Shown: in pieces, positions 1 to 48,298 of the stretch
Layout: each line of letters starts with the position of its first letter
How positions within the stretch are numbered: the stretch's first letter is position 1
Assembly: GCA_030522415.1 (NCBI GenBank)
Contig: CM060108.1
Location: forward strand, 36,614,756-36,678,755
Direction: 5' to 3'
Origin: Channallabes apus
Lineage: Eukaryota; Chordata; Actinopteri; Siluriformes; Clariidae
Length of the DNA: 64,000 nt
Program-made: the position numbers and the translations under genes
Notes under the pieces: generated by a model
Database searches by the model: none
Seen by the model: the letters and a program-made list of their open reading frames with translations, nothing else
What the model was told of the DNA's origin: nothing

Positions 1-697
1 ACTTTCTTTGATGGAATTATTTATTTATTTTAGAACAAATACTTTTCCTTTTTAAAAATATTAGTATTCCAACACAAAATGAAATGTTGCAGGAAATGCC
101 TGTATGGCAGAAAAGGAAGCAACATATTATATAAGAAACCACTTTTCAGACAAAAAAAAAAACACAGTGGAAGTCTTGCAGAAAGGAAATCAAAGTCCTT
201 AGGAGAACTGTGGGTGCTTTTGCGGGTGTTCAGTAAACTTGGTACCTAATTTTGGCACAAACTGTACCTAACTGCACACATTTTACCTGATTTTAAATGG
301 TTCTTGGAGTTTTGTCACACCAAGTATGTTTTACATTAAGTTGCCATTACCATTAAGTTAATATACTGAATGTATTTTGTAGTTTCTATTCAAAATGTTT
401 AGTTTTTATCAGTAACAAGTTCTTGTAAGGTTGTGAATTATATTTTACCATTTACATGTGCTGTGCAATTCAGTTAAATTTTTTACAGTTAATTTTATTT
501 TACTGTTAAATAGTGCCTCTACATATTATCAAAATAGATCTCCACAACTGGCTCATTTACGTGGACGTTGGTCATGTTTGCCAGGTTTAAGTATTAGGAC
601 TAATTTTTAGCAACATTTAAGTAAAGGCTAAAGGTTTACGGTTTGCATTGTAAGTGGGTCTTCATCCTAGCCTGCTCTTTGTTCCTCATTGTCTGAT

Positions 698-800
698 GTT
701 TCCTATGATGAGTTCGCCATGCTAATACCGACGCACCAGATTTGTCTGGGTGTAAATGAGTTCGACTCAACTTCACACTCTCAGTGTGCTCTGAGGAAAC
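698..800 (+). ncRNA. C/D-box snoRNA, predicted U6 A53 methylation guide (copy 1)
   Basis: C box ATGATGA at 705-711 and D box CTGA at 791-794. A perfect six-base terminal stem joins GTTTCC (698-703) to GGAAAC (795-800). The guide GCCATGCTAAT (716-726) is complementary to U6 snRNA positions 50-60 and lies just upstream of a D'-like CCGA (728-731). The fifth base upstream of D' pairs with U6 A53, the known target of mammalian SNORD8/9. An imperfect C' box follows near 750-760, with an internal GAGT-TCG-ACTC hairpin. The RNA is on the host strand, 163 bases before the acin1 exon at 958. Confidence 0.88.
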
Positions 801-957
801 ATATCTGCTTCTTTCTTCGGAGCTCTTCTTAATTGAGACTCACCTCGTCATGTGCAGTAGTGACAATCCGTAGTCTTTGGTGTTGATTATTGTGTACTAA
901 ATTGAAATATAATTTTTGACTTGCAGTGACCTCCAACCCGTGTTGTATGATTTTTAG

Positions 958-37480
<36,523 letters not shown>

Positions 37481-38830
37481 GTGTGTGCATGCATGTGTGT
37501 TTGGTTCATGGAGGAAGATGGATCCCCTTTCTTGCCAATTGAGGCTCAAGTATGAAGCGACCGTTCCAACCCTGAAAAATCTTCATTGTTTCATCTGCAC
37601 ACACTGCGGTAGCGTCGCACACACTCGGTCTCGTCTGCTGTACATCCTTCTGTCGGGACTTTTTCTCTTTTTTTTTTTTTTTATTATTAGTAGTAGTTCC
37701 ATTTTTGTGTTGAATTTTTCTCTTTTGTTGTGATTTTGCAAACGATCATTGTTTCTCTGGTCTTAAACAGATTTGTATCAAAGGTTTGTGAAGATTAATT
37801 TCCTCGTAATCACTCATTCTCACACACGGACATGGATAGACCATCAGCAGGGTGATTTTATTTTGTGTGCATCATTTTCTCAATTTACTTTTTTTTAAGT
37901 CCTTGATTGTTTTATTTATAAATTCTAATTGGAATCAGATCTGATGGTCATCTTGCCAAGTACTTCCTAATTAAATCTAATTCTATTTTACTCATTCTGA
38001 GCTTTTTAATTTCCTTCGGTTGACCAAAAAATGCCCCTAAGCAGAGTTTTGGCCATCGAGTCGGGCTGACTGTGGTGTGTGTTCGGGCTGCAGCCTCACC
38101 CTTCCAGACCCTGCTGCACTGAACGGCTGACTACTGCGTTTCTGTCCCGTGTTAACTCAAGAAAGGTGCTGTTATGAAGGATAACAGGTGTTTAACACAT
38201 CTCGTCTCCCTGTCCTCCTTGCTGCCTCCATCCTTGCGTCTCCCTGTCCCACCTGGTGTTCTGTTGGAAGTCTGTAGTCCTCTCAGTTCTTTAGTGTTGT
38301 ACTCCTCCGAATTTCAGATAAAGGAGAAAACTAACAGTTATAGACAAGAGAGGAAAGATTCACCTTTTAATGATGTTTTAACGTTTTTTGTTCGTTTTAG
38401 TTTGAAAAAGAGAAATTCCTATTTGCTTTTTGATTATTTTTTTTTTTCTGAGTATGCCGAATGTACAAAGAATAAAAAAAGTGACTCAAGGAAAAGTTGT
38501 TGGTGAATATTATTACATTTTTGGACTGATAAGAGGACAGTTAATCTTAAAGGGTAGGAGCAAATTAAGCATTTTTCCTTTTCTGCTTTACGAATCCGCA
38601 CGGAGGTTTGCGCTCGTGTGTACAGTAGCAGACAGACGGTGTCTCCTCCTAGACTCTGTGCCTGTGCGGTCATTGTAACAGTAGCAGTTTGACATGACAT
38701 GGGATTAGTTAAATATTGTGCTCTGTAATTGTAAGGCACAATTTCTTCCTTGAAGTGGAACAGCAGAAATCAAACTTCATAACAGATAGAAAGAAGTTTA
38801 TTAATAAAGACAGATACAGGAATGTTTTTA
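37481..38830 (+). other. acin1: acin1 3' untranslated region (approximate)
   Basis: AT-rich non-coding DNA after the acin1 stop. Candidate poly(A) signals on this strand are AATAAA at 38471-38476 and 38803-38808. No coding exon is seen. Confidence 0.5.
38797..38808. terminator. palindromic bidirectional poly(A) signal between acin1 and ajuba
   Basis: TTTATTAATAAA is a perfect palindrome that places an AATAAA hexamer on each strand. It lies between the convergent genes, 1.3 kb past the acin1 stop and 0.5 kb past the ajuba stop, so it could serve both 3' ends. acin1 also has an earlier hexamer at 38471. Confidence 0.5.
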
Positions 38831-39339
38831 CTCTTTTGCAGAAACATTTCTTAAAAAAAAAAAAAAAAACTCAAAAGGTAAACGTTCATTTAAGTGCAAA
38901 ATCTTTGCTAGTGATATTAAATATTTTTTAAAAGTTAAGAATAATCCCTTATTTTTTTCTACAGCAGATATGAGAATATAAACAGTAGCTCAACATGATG
39001 TTTCATTCTCCCTAATAACTTATAAGCAAGGTCGACCCCAGTCATCGAGCCTTTGTTCTGAAGGTTTAGTCAGCAGGATTCTGTCTGTGAACTTACTGGC
39101 CACTAGAGGGACACACATGTCCATCTAGCTCCACACTTGAAATGTAGGACCTCAAGTTTGAAAGGAAAAATCAGTCAATGACATCACACTAACTCTTTAC
39201 AGTGTTGCACTGCGTAATGTGTCTGTGCAGGTGATGAAAGAGCAAATACTTTAAGAGAACACAGTGACAATCTTGGTCACGATTATGCATACATATTACA
39301 AAGCAGTGTACGTTGGTCCAACAGATTGGTTCCTCCAAT

Positions 39340-39471
39340 TCAGTGTGTGCTGTGTGGTGGAAGGTTGTGAGAGGCACACGCTCTGGTCATGTGACAGGAG
39401 TGGCAGAGGAGGTGGGAGTCCAACGGGAAGCACTGAGAGCCTGGTTTATCGGAGAGCTGCTTCCCACACTC
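39340..39471 (-). CDS. ajuba: ajuba exon 8: end of LIM3 and stop
   Basis: [20 protein letters not shown], then [10 protein letters not shown], finishing LIM3. A short His/Pro-rich tail and TGA follow. The intron before it (39472-41173) holds no recognisable coding sequence. Confidence 0.93.
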   Translation of the reverse strand, partial: ECGKQLSDKPGSQCFPLDSHLLCHSCHMTRACASHNLPPHSTH

Positions 39472-42400
39472 CTGTACGGACAAAGAAGAAACATCAATTT
39501 CAGAAACACACTGGTGCATCATTAAGTCTGGTAATGAGGCAGATTCGTTCATGAATAATATGCAGTGTGAACTAAAGCTCAGTTGCATTTTATATATAAC
39601 GCAAAGAAAAACCATGAGAATAACGTCAACCCTTAATTTGGGGCTTCAAAAATTTTTTTTTTTTTTTTTTAGATGAGCCAGCTATAAACAAAAGTGTACA
39701 ATTTTAATTCATCAGATTTACCATGGATAAATGTAATTTGTGGTCACTAACCCAAACAAGTAGATCATAGCATTACACTAATGAGTCCCAAGAAATTTAG
39801 AAACACCATGTGACGAGTGGGAGAAAGAGAAAGAGAAATCAGGGTAATAAATAATCTGAGGCAGGCCAGCACACCTGTGAGGTTCTGCACACATAGCGGC
39901 TTCAAGAAATGCTTAATTAGTCTTTTGAAAAACGTTTGTGAACATTATTATGTGTAATAATCTTCCAGGAAGGCTAATGCATGTGTAACTAAAGTTAATG
40001 AGATAAGGGGCATCTGAACGAGTCTCTCACTGCATTTTAAGTTCAGTTTTCAGACGTTAAAGAGAAATGTGTTACTGAAAGATGAGACACTAATGAGAAG
40101 TCTAGAAAGATTCTTAGATCAATAGGTTTCACAAGCAATGGGTCACAAGCTTGAGGCAGTTCCTACACGTCAGGAACCAAATATATTTAATCTGCATTTA
40201 CAATATGACTGACATAGCTCAGAGTTTATAGGAGGAAAATAATAAGTACAAAAAAAGAAAAAAAAACTACTTTGTTTAATGAATGTCATTTTGTCAGGTT
40301 TGTATTTATTATATTTACAGTACCTGATAATGAACATAGCTAAAAGTTCACTCTGCTTTTAAATCCCACCTTCCCCTAGTTATGTACCGTAGTATTTATG
40401 TGCTCTCTAATTATGAATTAATGATGGTGCAATGGTAATTTATATACTGCATGTTAAAAAAAAACATCCACTTATAATCTACTTTGCTTCATATACAGAA
40501 CTGTGTGAAGGTTTTGAGCCACCAAAAAAGGTTTTGCTTGTATTGTTTATGTGGTCTGGAGAAAAAAAAAGTTTCCAGGGTTCCTGAAGGACTTTTTGAT
40601 TCTAGTCCAGTCTCTGACCAGTTTCAGAGAGATGTGTTTTTTTTTTTTTTGTTAAGCCACACAGTGACCTATGAATCATTCAAGCGTTAAAAATGAACTA
40701 GTGAGAAACAGGAGCAGGTGATTGACAGATGATTAGACCAGTGATTAGTATACTGCTGATGCTGAATTCTCGGTTAGAACGAACGAGAGAAGAAATGAGG
40801 TTGCTGCTGAGGGTGTTGCATAAATAACCAACTTTTTAAACAAAAATTTCTTTGTAGCCAGTCACAGTAGATAATTTCTTTAATTTAATCTATATCTAAA
40901 TTTAATGAGCAGTAAATGAAATATGAAGAAATGAGCAATAGCTTAAAACTTGTACTATATATGAAAAAAAAAAAAAACATTTACATGACAATAACAGAAG
41001 TATTTAAAATCGCTCATCTGAAGTGATCAAATCCTAATGTGATTGTTTTTGTTAAATCATAAAACAGTTTTTGTTTCTAAATTGCTGAAATATTCAGCTA
41101 CAACTTATAAATATAATGAAATGACTTTCGTGATTGCACGATTTATTTTACTGATAGTTGTGTTTCAACTCACCTCACAGTGATAGCACTCAAAGTGATA
41201 GTCTTTGTTCATGGATACCACCCTGAGAATCTCCTCACTGCCCTGAAACCCAAAAACAACATAGTTAAAACAGCGGTGTATAATCCCCACCGTCCTGCAG
41301 CACGTCAACCCTCTGATTCACCCAGTGAGTCAAAGCAGGAAAATACAGCTGTGTGCACTATAGGAATGTGGTGGGAATTTACACTCAACCTGAGGCCTAC
41401 TTGATTTAAAATACTCTGCAGCATGTACTCGGTGTGACGGGTCAGTACTCACCTCAGCAGGTAAAATTGGCTGTAAACAGGCAGCGCATTTAGGAGCGAA
41501 TGTCCTGGAACACAAAACATCAACAGAAAGATCATTGTATTTATGTTACAAGACATCAAAGTTCAATTCGCTTCCTTTCACCTCAAAAAGTGTGACTCAT
41601 TACAGTAGCATAGTACAGACAGAATCCTCCATCTTCTCTTATGTAGGAATGTAAGTACCATATAAAATGTAGTATGAAATGTAGCTGCTGCACTCACTTG
41701 TTGTAGTCCGCAACGCAGTAGACGTTATTGAGGTAGTCCACTGTGAAAGGCACGCCGTCCAGCGTCTTGGAGCAGACTGTACAGCGGAAACAGCCTGGGT
41801 GAAACGAGTTCCCCAGAGCCTGAAGAATCTAACACACAAATAGTTTCTCTTTAGATCATCACATATTTGCAAATATAAAACAATTTGTGGTGCTTTTAAA
41901 ATAAACTGCCTTTAATTAATTTATTAAGGACTTTCCATTCGTTACACCCGTTAGTAATAAAAGTAAAGATTAAAAAAATCCAGGACGTGCTGTTATAGAA
42001 ATCCAATCACTAATGCGGAGGTGTGACGTGGCCCAACATAAAGCGGACTTGCTGTTACCACCTGATTTTCCAACATCAGCTTGTCCTAAGTCCGTCATAC
42101 CTTCAACAATTTATGAGAACACCAAATATTGGGCAACTTTTGAGATTAATTAATTCCCTTAATCACTTACACTATACAGTAGCAGCATTGGCTTAGTGGT
42201 TAAGGCTCTGGGTTACTGATCAGAAAGGTAGGGGTTCAAGCCCCAACAGCACCAAGCTGGTGGGACCTTCAGCAAGGCCTTTAACCCCCTCCAGGAATAA
42301 TGTGTCATGACTGGCCCATCACTCTGACCCATACTAGCAAATATATGCAGGGAAAAAGAAATCTTGTGATACTGTCATACTGTATGTACTTCCTGACCAA

Positions 42401-45400
42401 AAAGAAAGATCACACTAACATTTAATTTGATCCGATTCCTCATGCTTCCAGAACCAGAACTCTTTCACTACATTCAGGTTGTCAGCTGACTTCATTTGCT
42501 TGCCACATAAAGTTGTTGAGTCTAGACCTGATCAACTGAAGCATCGCCAGATCATAACACTGTCTCCAGATGCTTGTACAGTGGCCCCTATGCATGATGG
42601 GTGTATTACTCCGTGCTCTTCCCTTTTTACCCTGATGCACCCATGGGAAAAGTGTCGATCTGGACTCATCAGACCACATGACATTGCTCCAAAGTACAAT
42701 CTTTGCGCTGCCATGCAAAATTAGGTCTTTTTCTGATTAGTCTCATTATCAATAAGTTTTCTTAAGGACACACACACACATATCTATTTAGTCCTATTCT
42801 TGTGAGTTTGGGTGAGCATTGTGTGTGTGAGTGGCGCCGGGGGGTGTGTGTGTGTGTGTGGGGGGGGGGGTTGGGAATTAAACATAGCTGTGATTTTTAC
42901 TGTCGATTTTTTTTTTTGTAGCACAACTTCGCCAAGTGATTGTTTTTTTTTTCAAACACATTTCTTCCACGAAATCGGTGGTTTCTCTTTAGAAAAATCC
43001 TTCTAAAGCCTGTGACGTTTTTTGGTCAAGCAGTGTACATATGCCAGATTTAGGCTTCTTCAGTTCTACATAATTGTCCCCTCATGATACGGTCTATTTC
43101 TCTCAACGGAAACTGGAAAGAGTGAGGCCTCATACCCTGAAAGTTATCCTGTTGTTGAAAATTTACTGACTTACTGGACAAAGTCCATGACACCTTCCAT
43201 AAATGTTGAGAAATGAATTTCAAGATTTAACAGTGCAGTGGCTTCTGGAAATATAAAAACTTAATATAAAAATAATAAATCAATAAAAATTTAAGTCACG
43301 CACTTGTAACTTGATGTAACAGTTCATTACTGTTACAGTTGAATGATCTTAATCCCAACATATATACACACACACACACACAGATGCATACCTGCTCCAG
43401 GATCAGGTGGCCACACACACAGCACTTCTCTGCTGCTGCCTGGAAGCCAGAAAACTGATAGACGAGAGGGAAGAGTGAGTAACTGTTAAACTACTTTAAC
43501 TGCATGAATGATGAATCACATGAACATGTGGTGCAATCAAACACGAATAAGTTTTAGAATGAGCGCTTAATTACTTACCATGTAATCCTCCTTGCAGTAC
43601 ACTGATCCACTGACATTGTAGAAATCCTTGTTTCTTAGTGTGCGACCTGAAAGACAGACAGATCGTCAGACAGACAGAACCATGTCAACATGGGCATTTA
43701 GATTTGCTCCTCTCGCTCCTGACTTTGTCTCAGATTTATAGCTTCATGATTACATAGAAAACATATCTTTAAGCTAGAGCTTATCTAGGAGGGAGTTGGG
43801 GACTGACTCACCGCACGACACACAGGTGAAGCAGCGAGTGTGATAAAGACTGTCCAGAGCCTGGCAAGCATTATCTGCCCCGTACACACCTTTTCCACAC
43901 TTCACACACGTTCCTGAAACAGAGAAAAGTACAATTTATTTGTAACACACAGCATAGCCTTTGATCCATTTATTAAAAACAAAGGAAGTGTTCTATAGTC
44001 CACACAAAAACACACACTTCTCTAAATTGGAACATTTGGGCATCAGTCAAACAATGGCCTACTCATATAACACAACACCAAATCCTCTCTGGATTCTAAT
44101 GCATTTCTGTGGCATGTGAGTCATGCATTCTTCAGGCTGAGTAATGACCAGTGTGTTTGTTTAGTGTTTAAACACAGCCCAAAAAAAGGAGCAAAATCTT
44201 GGCTAATAATGCCCTTCTGTTAGGTAACCTATTAAGACTACGTATCATCTAAGACGGATTCGGAGCACAAACACAGTCACACTTTTACACAGATTCTTTA
44301 ACGACTTCAAGGGGAATTATTTTTCACAACAATGGAATCAAACACGCACACATACACCCAACCCTGTTGATATACTGTAGAGTGAGAGAGCCTTCCCTCA
44401 GGTCTCAAATACCTGAACTGCAGGAACACACGCCTGTGCATGCTATTACACGCAGCTAACAAACACATTCAAGCTGACTTCCCTACCCAAACTACCGTGC
44501 CTCTCCTAGCTCTCTGATATAACCCAATGAACATTCAGCCTGTAATTAGGCCCATGCATAGTCATTATATGTGGTCGTAGGAGATATTTTTGACTGTGTG
44601 TCGTCTGTTCAGAAATGCCTGTGTGTAGCCTTGGGCAGAGGAGCGGTATATTTGCTCATGGGCATACGAGTGAGGTATGTAGGCTGGTTAGAGGCCTGGG
44701 CGGAGGGCACAGCCATAATATATGTTTGCTTTTTTTCTGCCGCTCTAAACTGCGATCTTTGTTGGACTGACTCAGTTCCGTGGTTAGACTTGCCTTGACA
44801 CTGGCGGTAATTTTTTTTGCTTTCAGTCACTGTGTAGAGAGGCCTGTACAAGTCACTGCAAGCCTGACTATCATTTTCATCCACTAAACTGTTTCATGCA
44901 ACTCATACCTCGAACCTTGACAAGACTGAGAAACAAAAGTGGGAAAAGGTTAATCGCCCTCACCAAAAAATTCTTGCCGGTCCGTGGCTGATGGAGGTTC
45001 CCTCAGAGACGCATGGTCCTCCTGAGGTTTCGCAGCCACAGACACACTGGCTGCAGGAGGTGCAGAGGTGGACAGTGGCTGCTCCCTTAAGGCTAGTCCT
45101 TCCAGCTGATCTCCCTCCAGAGTCATGTCCCTCAGTAGGAGGCGTGTCAACTCCTGCTGGTAGTGGGTACCTGGTAGGTCTGAATGCCTCATCCGCTCAC
45201 CTGGGCTCTCTGTTCGTGGTCCCCTTTGCTCTACACTACTCCACCACTCCGTTGCAGCTGGGGAACTGCCCGCTGGTGGGTATGAATGACGGCCATCTTG
45301 AAAACCTCCTCCGATCCCTGATGTCCGTTCTAGATAATCCCTCCACACCTCTATCGGTGGCGCTGCTGCTTTCCCAGGGCCAGATGTTGAGTACACATGC

Positions 45401-46476
45401 CCAGTAGTGGCTCCAACTAGCTGTGTGGAGGAGAAATGCAATGGCTGGGCAGGTCCAGAGACATGGCGACTGTCATAGCCAAGGCTAATGCCGCTGGTGC
45501 GGTTGCTGCTGCATGGGCTTCCAATAGGACTTCCACTTGTGCCCCCTCCTCCTCCTCCACCACCACCTCCTCCACTAGCTGTGCTGCTGGCAAAGCTTGA
45601 ACGTGGGCTGGCTAACACGGACTCCTGCAGGCTAAAGGAGGAGCAGGGGCTCAGTGCCGGTCCAGAAGGAAAAAGGCAGGTAGCCCCAGCACCTTCATGA
45701 CTCCTCATTGGAGGATGAGAAAGCGATGCTGGCCTGCCGCTGTCCCATGGCTCCCCTCCCGAGCTCCAGCGCTTGTAGAACAGCGCCTCCTGCAGGGAGA
45801 AGCGTTTGTGGCGTTCTGGTTCAGGCAGGAAGCTTGGTTCGGCAGAGCCGGACCGGGTGACCGATCCAGTTGTCGGGTACGGAGGCGGCATGGAAGAGAG
45901 TGGAGGCTGAGCGAGGAGCTGCTGCCTTCTCACAAGCTGCTGAAGCTCTAGAGAATACCGTCGCTGGTTCAGTGCGATGCGAGAATTCGGGCTATAGGCA
46001 CCTTGTGGGTCGGGCTGCTCACCTTGGGGCAAATCAGCACGCCTGGGCTGATCACATGCACCTCGGCCTTCCGCAGTGTCAGGTAAGTAGCAGGACACAC
46101 GCTGCTGAGGGGAGCGGCGTCGCAAGGGAGCAATAGTCACTGGGTGGTGTTCGAGCGAAGGCCCAGTTTCTTCTGATACAGGAGGTGAGCTGGTGGATGC
46201 AGCACAAGTAGACACCACCCTTTGAGAGTTGACCACCTTAGCTGACCTGGCACCTGAAGAAGACTCGATGGAGGGTGAGCAGGCGAGGCTGAACTGAGCC
46301 GTACTCGCAGGCGACGGGTTCGTCACGGGGTTCAAGTGGGTCACACCTGGCGCTGCACTATTTACACTGTTACTGTTATTTGTATTGGACAGTTCGTTTT
46401 TCTTTTTGCTGAACTTGACACTGCCCGAATCAGCCAGTTTAAATTTTTGTTTGAGTTTGGTACCGATTCTCTCCAT
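39340..46476 (-). CDS. ajuba: LIM domain-containing protein ajuba, complete coding sequence
   Basis: Zyxin-family cytoplasmic/nuclear adaptor that binds LATS/WARTS kinases, SNAIL proteins, AGO2 and junction components (family knowledge). Coding exons in transcript order: 46476-44964, 43913-43812, 43646-43579, 43454-43392, 41828-41698, 41504-41453, 41242-41174 and 39471-39340. All introns are GT-AG on the minus strand, and the total is 710 codons including TGA at 39342-39340. Residues 1-504 are the pre-LIM region, Pro/Ser-rich with a poly-Gly run. LIM1 starts at Cys507 (CVKC), LIM2 at Cys572 (CCVC) and LIM3 at Cys632 (CAAC). The join [20 protein letters not shown] matches human AJUBA ([20 protein letters not shown]) better than LIMD1 or WTIP. 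At 709 residues it is longer than the 538-residue human protein, mainly in the pre-LIM part. Confidence 0.95.
39472..41173. other. ajuba last intron
   Basis: AT-rich. The stretch near 40495-40680 (CTGTGTGAAGGTTTTGAGCC...) resembles the sequence at 54378-54410 and may be one end of a shared repeat. Nothing else is recognisable. Confidence 0.35.
41174..41242 (-). CDS. ajuba: ajuba exon 7: LIM3 middle
   Basis: [20 protein letters not shown] and HCE, matching the mammalian [19 protein letters not shown]. 23 codons in phase 0. Confidence 0.94.
41453..41504 (-). CDS. ajuba: ajuba exon 6: start of LIM3
   Basis: [17 protein letters not shown] gives the first CxxC of LIM3. Acceptor GTTCCAG, donor GTGAGT, 52 bases. 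Confidence 0.94.
41698..41828 (-). CDS. ajuba: ajuba exon 5: LIM2
   Basis: [19 protein letters not shown], then [20 protein letters not shown]. It completes LIM2 and ends two bases into a Lys codon before GTGAGT. Confidence 0.95.
42186..42385 (+). mobile_element. tRNA-derived SINE
   Basis: A-box-like TGGCTTAGTGG and B-box GGGTTCAAGCCCC are spaced like a tRNA gene. A tRNA-unrelated body follows (ACCAAGCTGGTGGGACCTTC, then AAGGCCTTTAACCCC), then an A-rich tail. It is in an ajuba intron, antisense to ajuba. The same family as the copy at 49451. Confidence 0.8.
42384..43038 (-). mobile_element. degenerate Tc1/mariner relic
   Basis: Ends resemble inverted CTTGACCAAAAA motifs. On the minus strand 42718-42482 retains [14 protein letters not shown], the first catalytic-Asp region of Tc1 transposases, and traces of the GGSVMVWG region with frameshifts. 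Old and inactive, and a different family from the four young copies. Confidence 0.7.
43392..43454 (-). CDS. ajuba: ajuba exon 4: start of LIM2
   Basis: 21 codons, [20 protein letters not shown] plus Gln. A second CAG (in TTCCAG) could look like an acceptor, but the upstream CTATCAG restores FSGFQ, which is conserved in the family. Confidence 0.94.
43579..43646 (-). CDS. ajuba: ajuba exon 3: LIM1 second zinc site
   Basis: [18 protein letters not shown] and KEDYM finish LIM1 (Cys and Asp ligands). Donor GTAAGT; the exon ends in phase 0. Confidence 0.94.
43812..43913 (-). CDS. ajuba: ajuba exon 2: LIM1 first zinc site
   Basis: [20 protein letters not shown], then [12 protein letters not shown]: the C-x2-C ... 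H-x2-C pattern of the first LIM1 zinc finger. Acceptor CTGTTTCAG and donor GTGAGT on the minus strand. Confidence 0.95.
43914..44963. other. ajuba intron 1
   Basis: No repeat, RNA or extra exon recognised. Confidence 0.5.
44964..46476 (-). CDS. ajuba: ajuba exon 1: pre-LIM region
   Basis: The ATG (complement of 46474-46476) opens [20 protein letters not shown], and 504 codons follow. Features are Ser/Asn-rich segments, Pro-rich patches, [10 protein letters not shown] and [15 protein letters not shown] blocks typical of Ajuba-family pre-LIM regions, and an uninterrupted Gly run encoded near 45545-45580. The exon ends DRQEFF plus one base before donor GTGAGG. Its size dominates the gene. Confidence 0.93.
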
Positions 46477-46479
46477 GAT

Positions 46480-47305
46480 GCAACCTTATAAACCTAATAA
46501 ATAGCCTGAACAAGTGTTTTTTGTTTTCTTGTTCGGAAATGACACCTGAAAGACTACAGCTTAAATACAGGATCATAAATACAGTGTAAACACACACAAA
46601 AAAAACAATGTTCAAGTCTTTCTAGATCTACAGCAGATGAAATGACAAAGACGATAAAAAAGATTAACAAAATAATAATAATAATAATAAAAAAGTTAAA
46701 GACTTATCCTCTGTCTGTTCAGCTATGAATAAATACCTCAGATAAAATAAAGATAAGTTAAAATAAAGAATACGTTATGGCATGTGGACTACATCTCGGA
46801 TTAGTGAGACTGGAGAGGATGTTTGATGTGGCCTGAGAGTTTCCACGTCGCGGCTCTCATGGTGCTGGATGGGAGAAGAGAAACATGCACATCCATTTGG
46901 TCGAGGCTTAATGATGCCTTTCCGCTCTGCGGCCAGCTGGCAGATAATACAAGTGAAACGGCTCACAGTCCGAGGCAGCACCTCTTAAAGCACCACAGTC
47001 TGTACAAACGGGTGAAGTGTCCGGTGGCTGCAGCTGAATGTAGCGTCACATCCCAAAAAATCTTATTTGGAGGATTACTTGTTGTTGTTTAATCCTGGAT
47101 GATGAAGATGAAGAAGTTTGAAAGAAGTTGTATCTGTGATACCTTTAAGTCGATTTAAAAGTTTATATATTTTGCGAGACAAAAGTTCTCCAGCGTTCCG
47201 CTCCTGCTAAATGCCTCCAAACACGAGCAGAGGCAGAAACATGTCGTTCTTTTCCTCTTCCCAGCTTCTTCTTCTTCTTTATAACAGAAAAGGCTTCGTC
47301 TTCTC

Positions 47306-47336
<31 letters not shown>

Positions 47337-47830
47337 CGGTGTAAATGAACAAACTAAATGTACCTCAACACCGACACGCTTCCTCGGAGTGTTGCTTTAC
47401 TGTTTCCAAATCCTGCTGGAAACAAAATGAACTCTCCACAAAAAAAAAAAAACAAATAGTGGAGAGACAAAAAGAAGAAGAAAGAAATGTGTGAAGAACA
47501 AGGAGAAGAAGCCGCGCGAGCGTCTGGGAGGACAGGGGAAAAGCAGCGCGGACTAAATCTCGTCTAGAAATTCTGAAAATGAAACAACGCCGATTAACGT
47601 TTCTTTCTTTCTTTCTTTGCTGCAATTTTCCCCGACCTCCCCCTTCTTTCTTCTTCTTCTGTAGCGTTTTTTTTCTCTCTCCCTCTCTTTCTCTCTCTCT
47701 CCCTCCCTCACACTCTCTCTCTCTCTCTCTCTCTCCAGACCGGAACATCTTTCTTCTGGGCAGCGCGGAGGGATTCCAGCATCCCGCAATTTCGTCACAC
47801 GTCCAAACTTCTCAGAGTGATGTCGCATAT
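46480..47830 (-). promoter_or_regulatory. ajuba: ajuba 5' UTR and promoter region (approximate)
   Basis: Upstream of the ajuba ATG are AT-rich DNA, a CA repeat (47308-47334), then a CpG-containing stretch at about 47505-47570 and 47755-47800 next to CT-rich tracts. The last is the likeliest promoter. Whether a non-coding first exon is spliced to the ATG exon cannot be settled by eye. Confidence 0.35.
47308..47334. repeat. (CA)n microsatellite
   Basis: About 13 CA units upstream of ajuba. Confidence 0.93.
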
Positions 47831-48259
47831 TAGTGCTGGTTTAAAGGGTTTTATTAACAAATAAATGATAATAATTATTAGTTACAAACAGTTAACACGA
47901 GGAAAAACATAAATAATCATTTTAACATAAAATGAACAAGTTATGCTTTTTTAAATAATAGATGTGTAAAAACAGCCGGCAGTCAGCGGAATCATTGTGT
48001 GTGTTTTTTTTTTTAAAGAAGTAATTTAGCAGAAGGTGAAGTCACGTGGATATAGTATTAGTGTTTCTGTTTGATGTGGCGTTAACGTTTCGTGATGTTG
48101 ATATAAAGAGGAACATCTGAAAACTCTTGAGTAGAAGAGACTAGTTTCTAGTCTAGTACTTGTGCTTGTTATTCCGAGCCTAAGGCCTAGTTAATCGTGC
48201 CGTTCGTCTGTGGAATGTGCGGAGGAACACCGCCGAGTGCTCTGGAACGCCGTAGTGCG

Positions 48260-48260
<1 letters not shown>

Positions 48261-48296
<36 letters not shown>
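48261..48296. repeat. (GT)n microsatellite
   Basis: About 18 GT units; shorter GT and CA runs follow at 48323-48342, 48566-48582 and 48630-48652. Confidence 0.95.

Positions 48297-48298
<2 letters not shown>

Noticed and set aside
44991..46136. Plus-strand frames of 70-138 codons
   Set aside because: They overlap ajuba exon 1 in antisense and show no family features.
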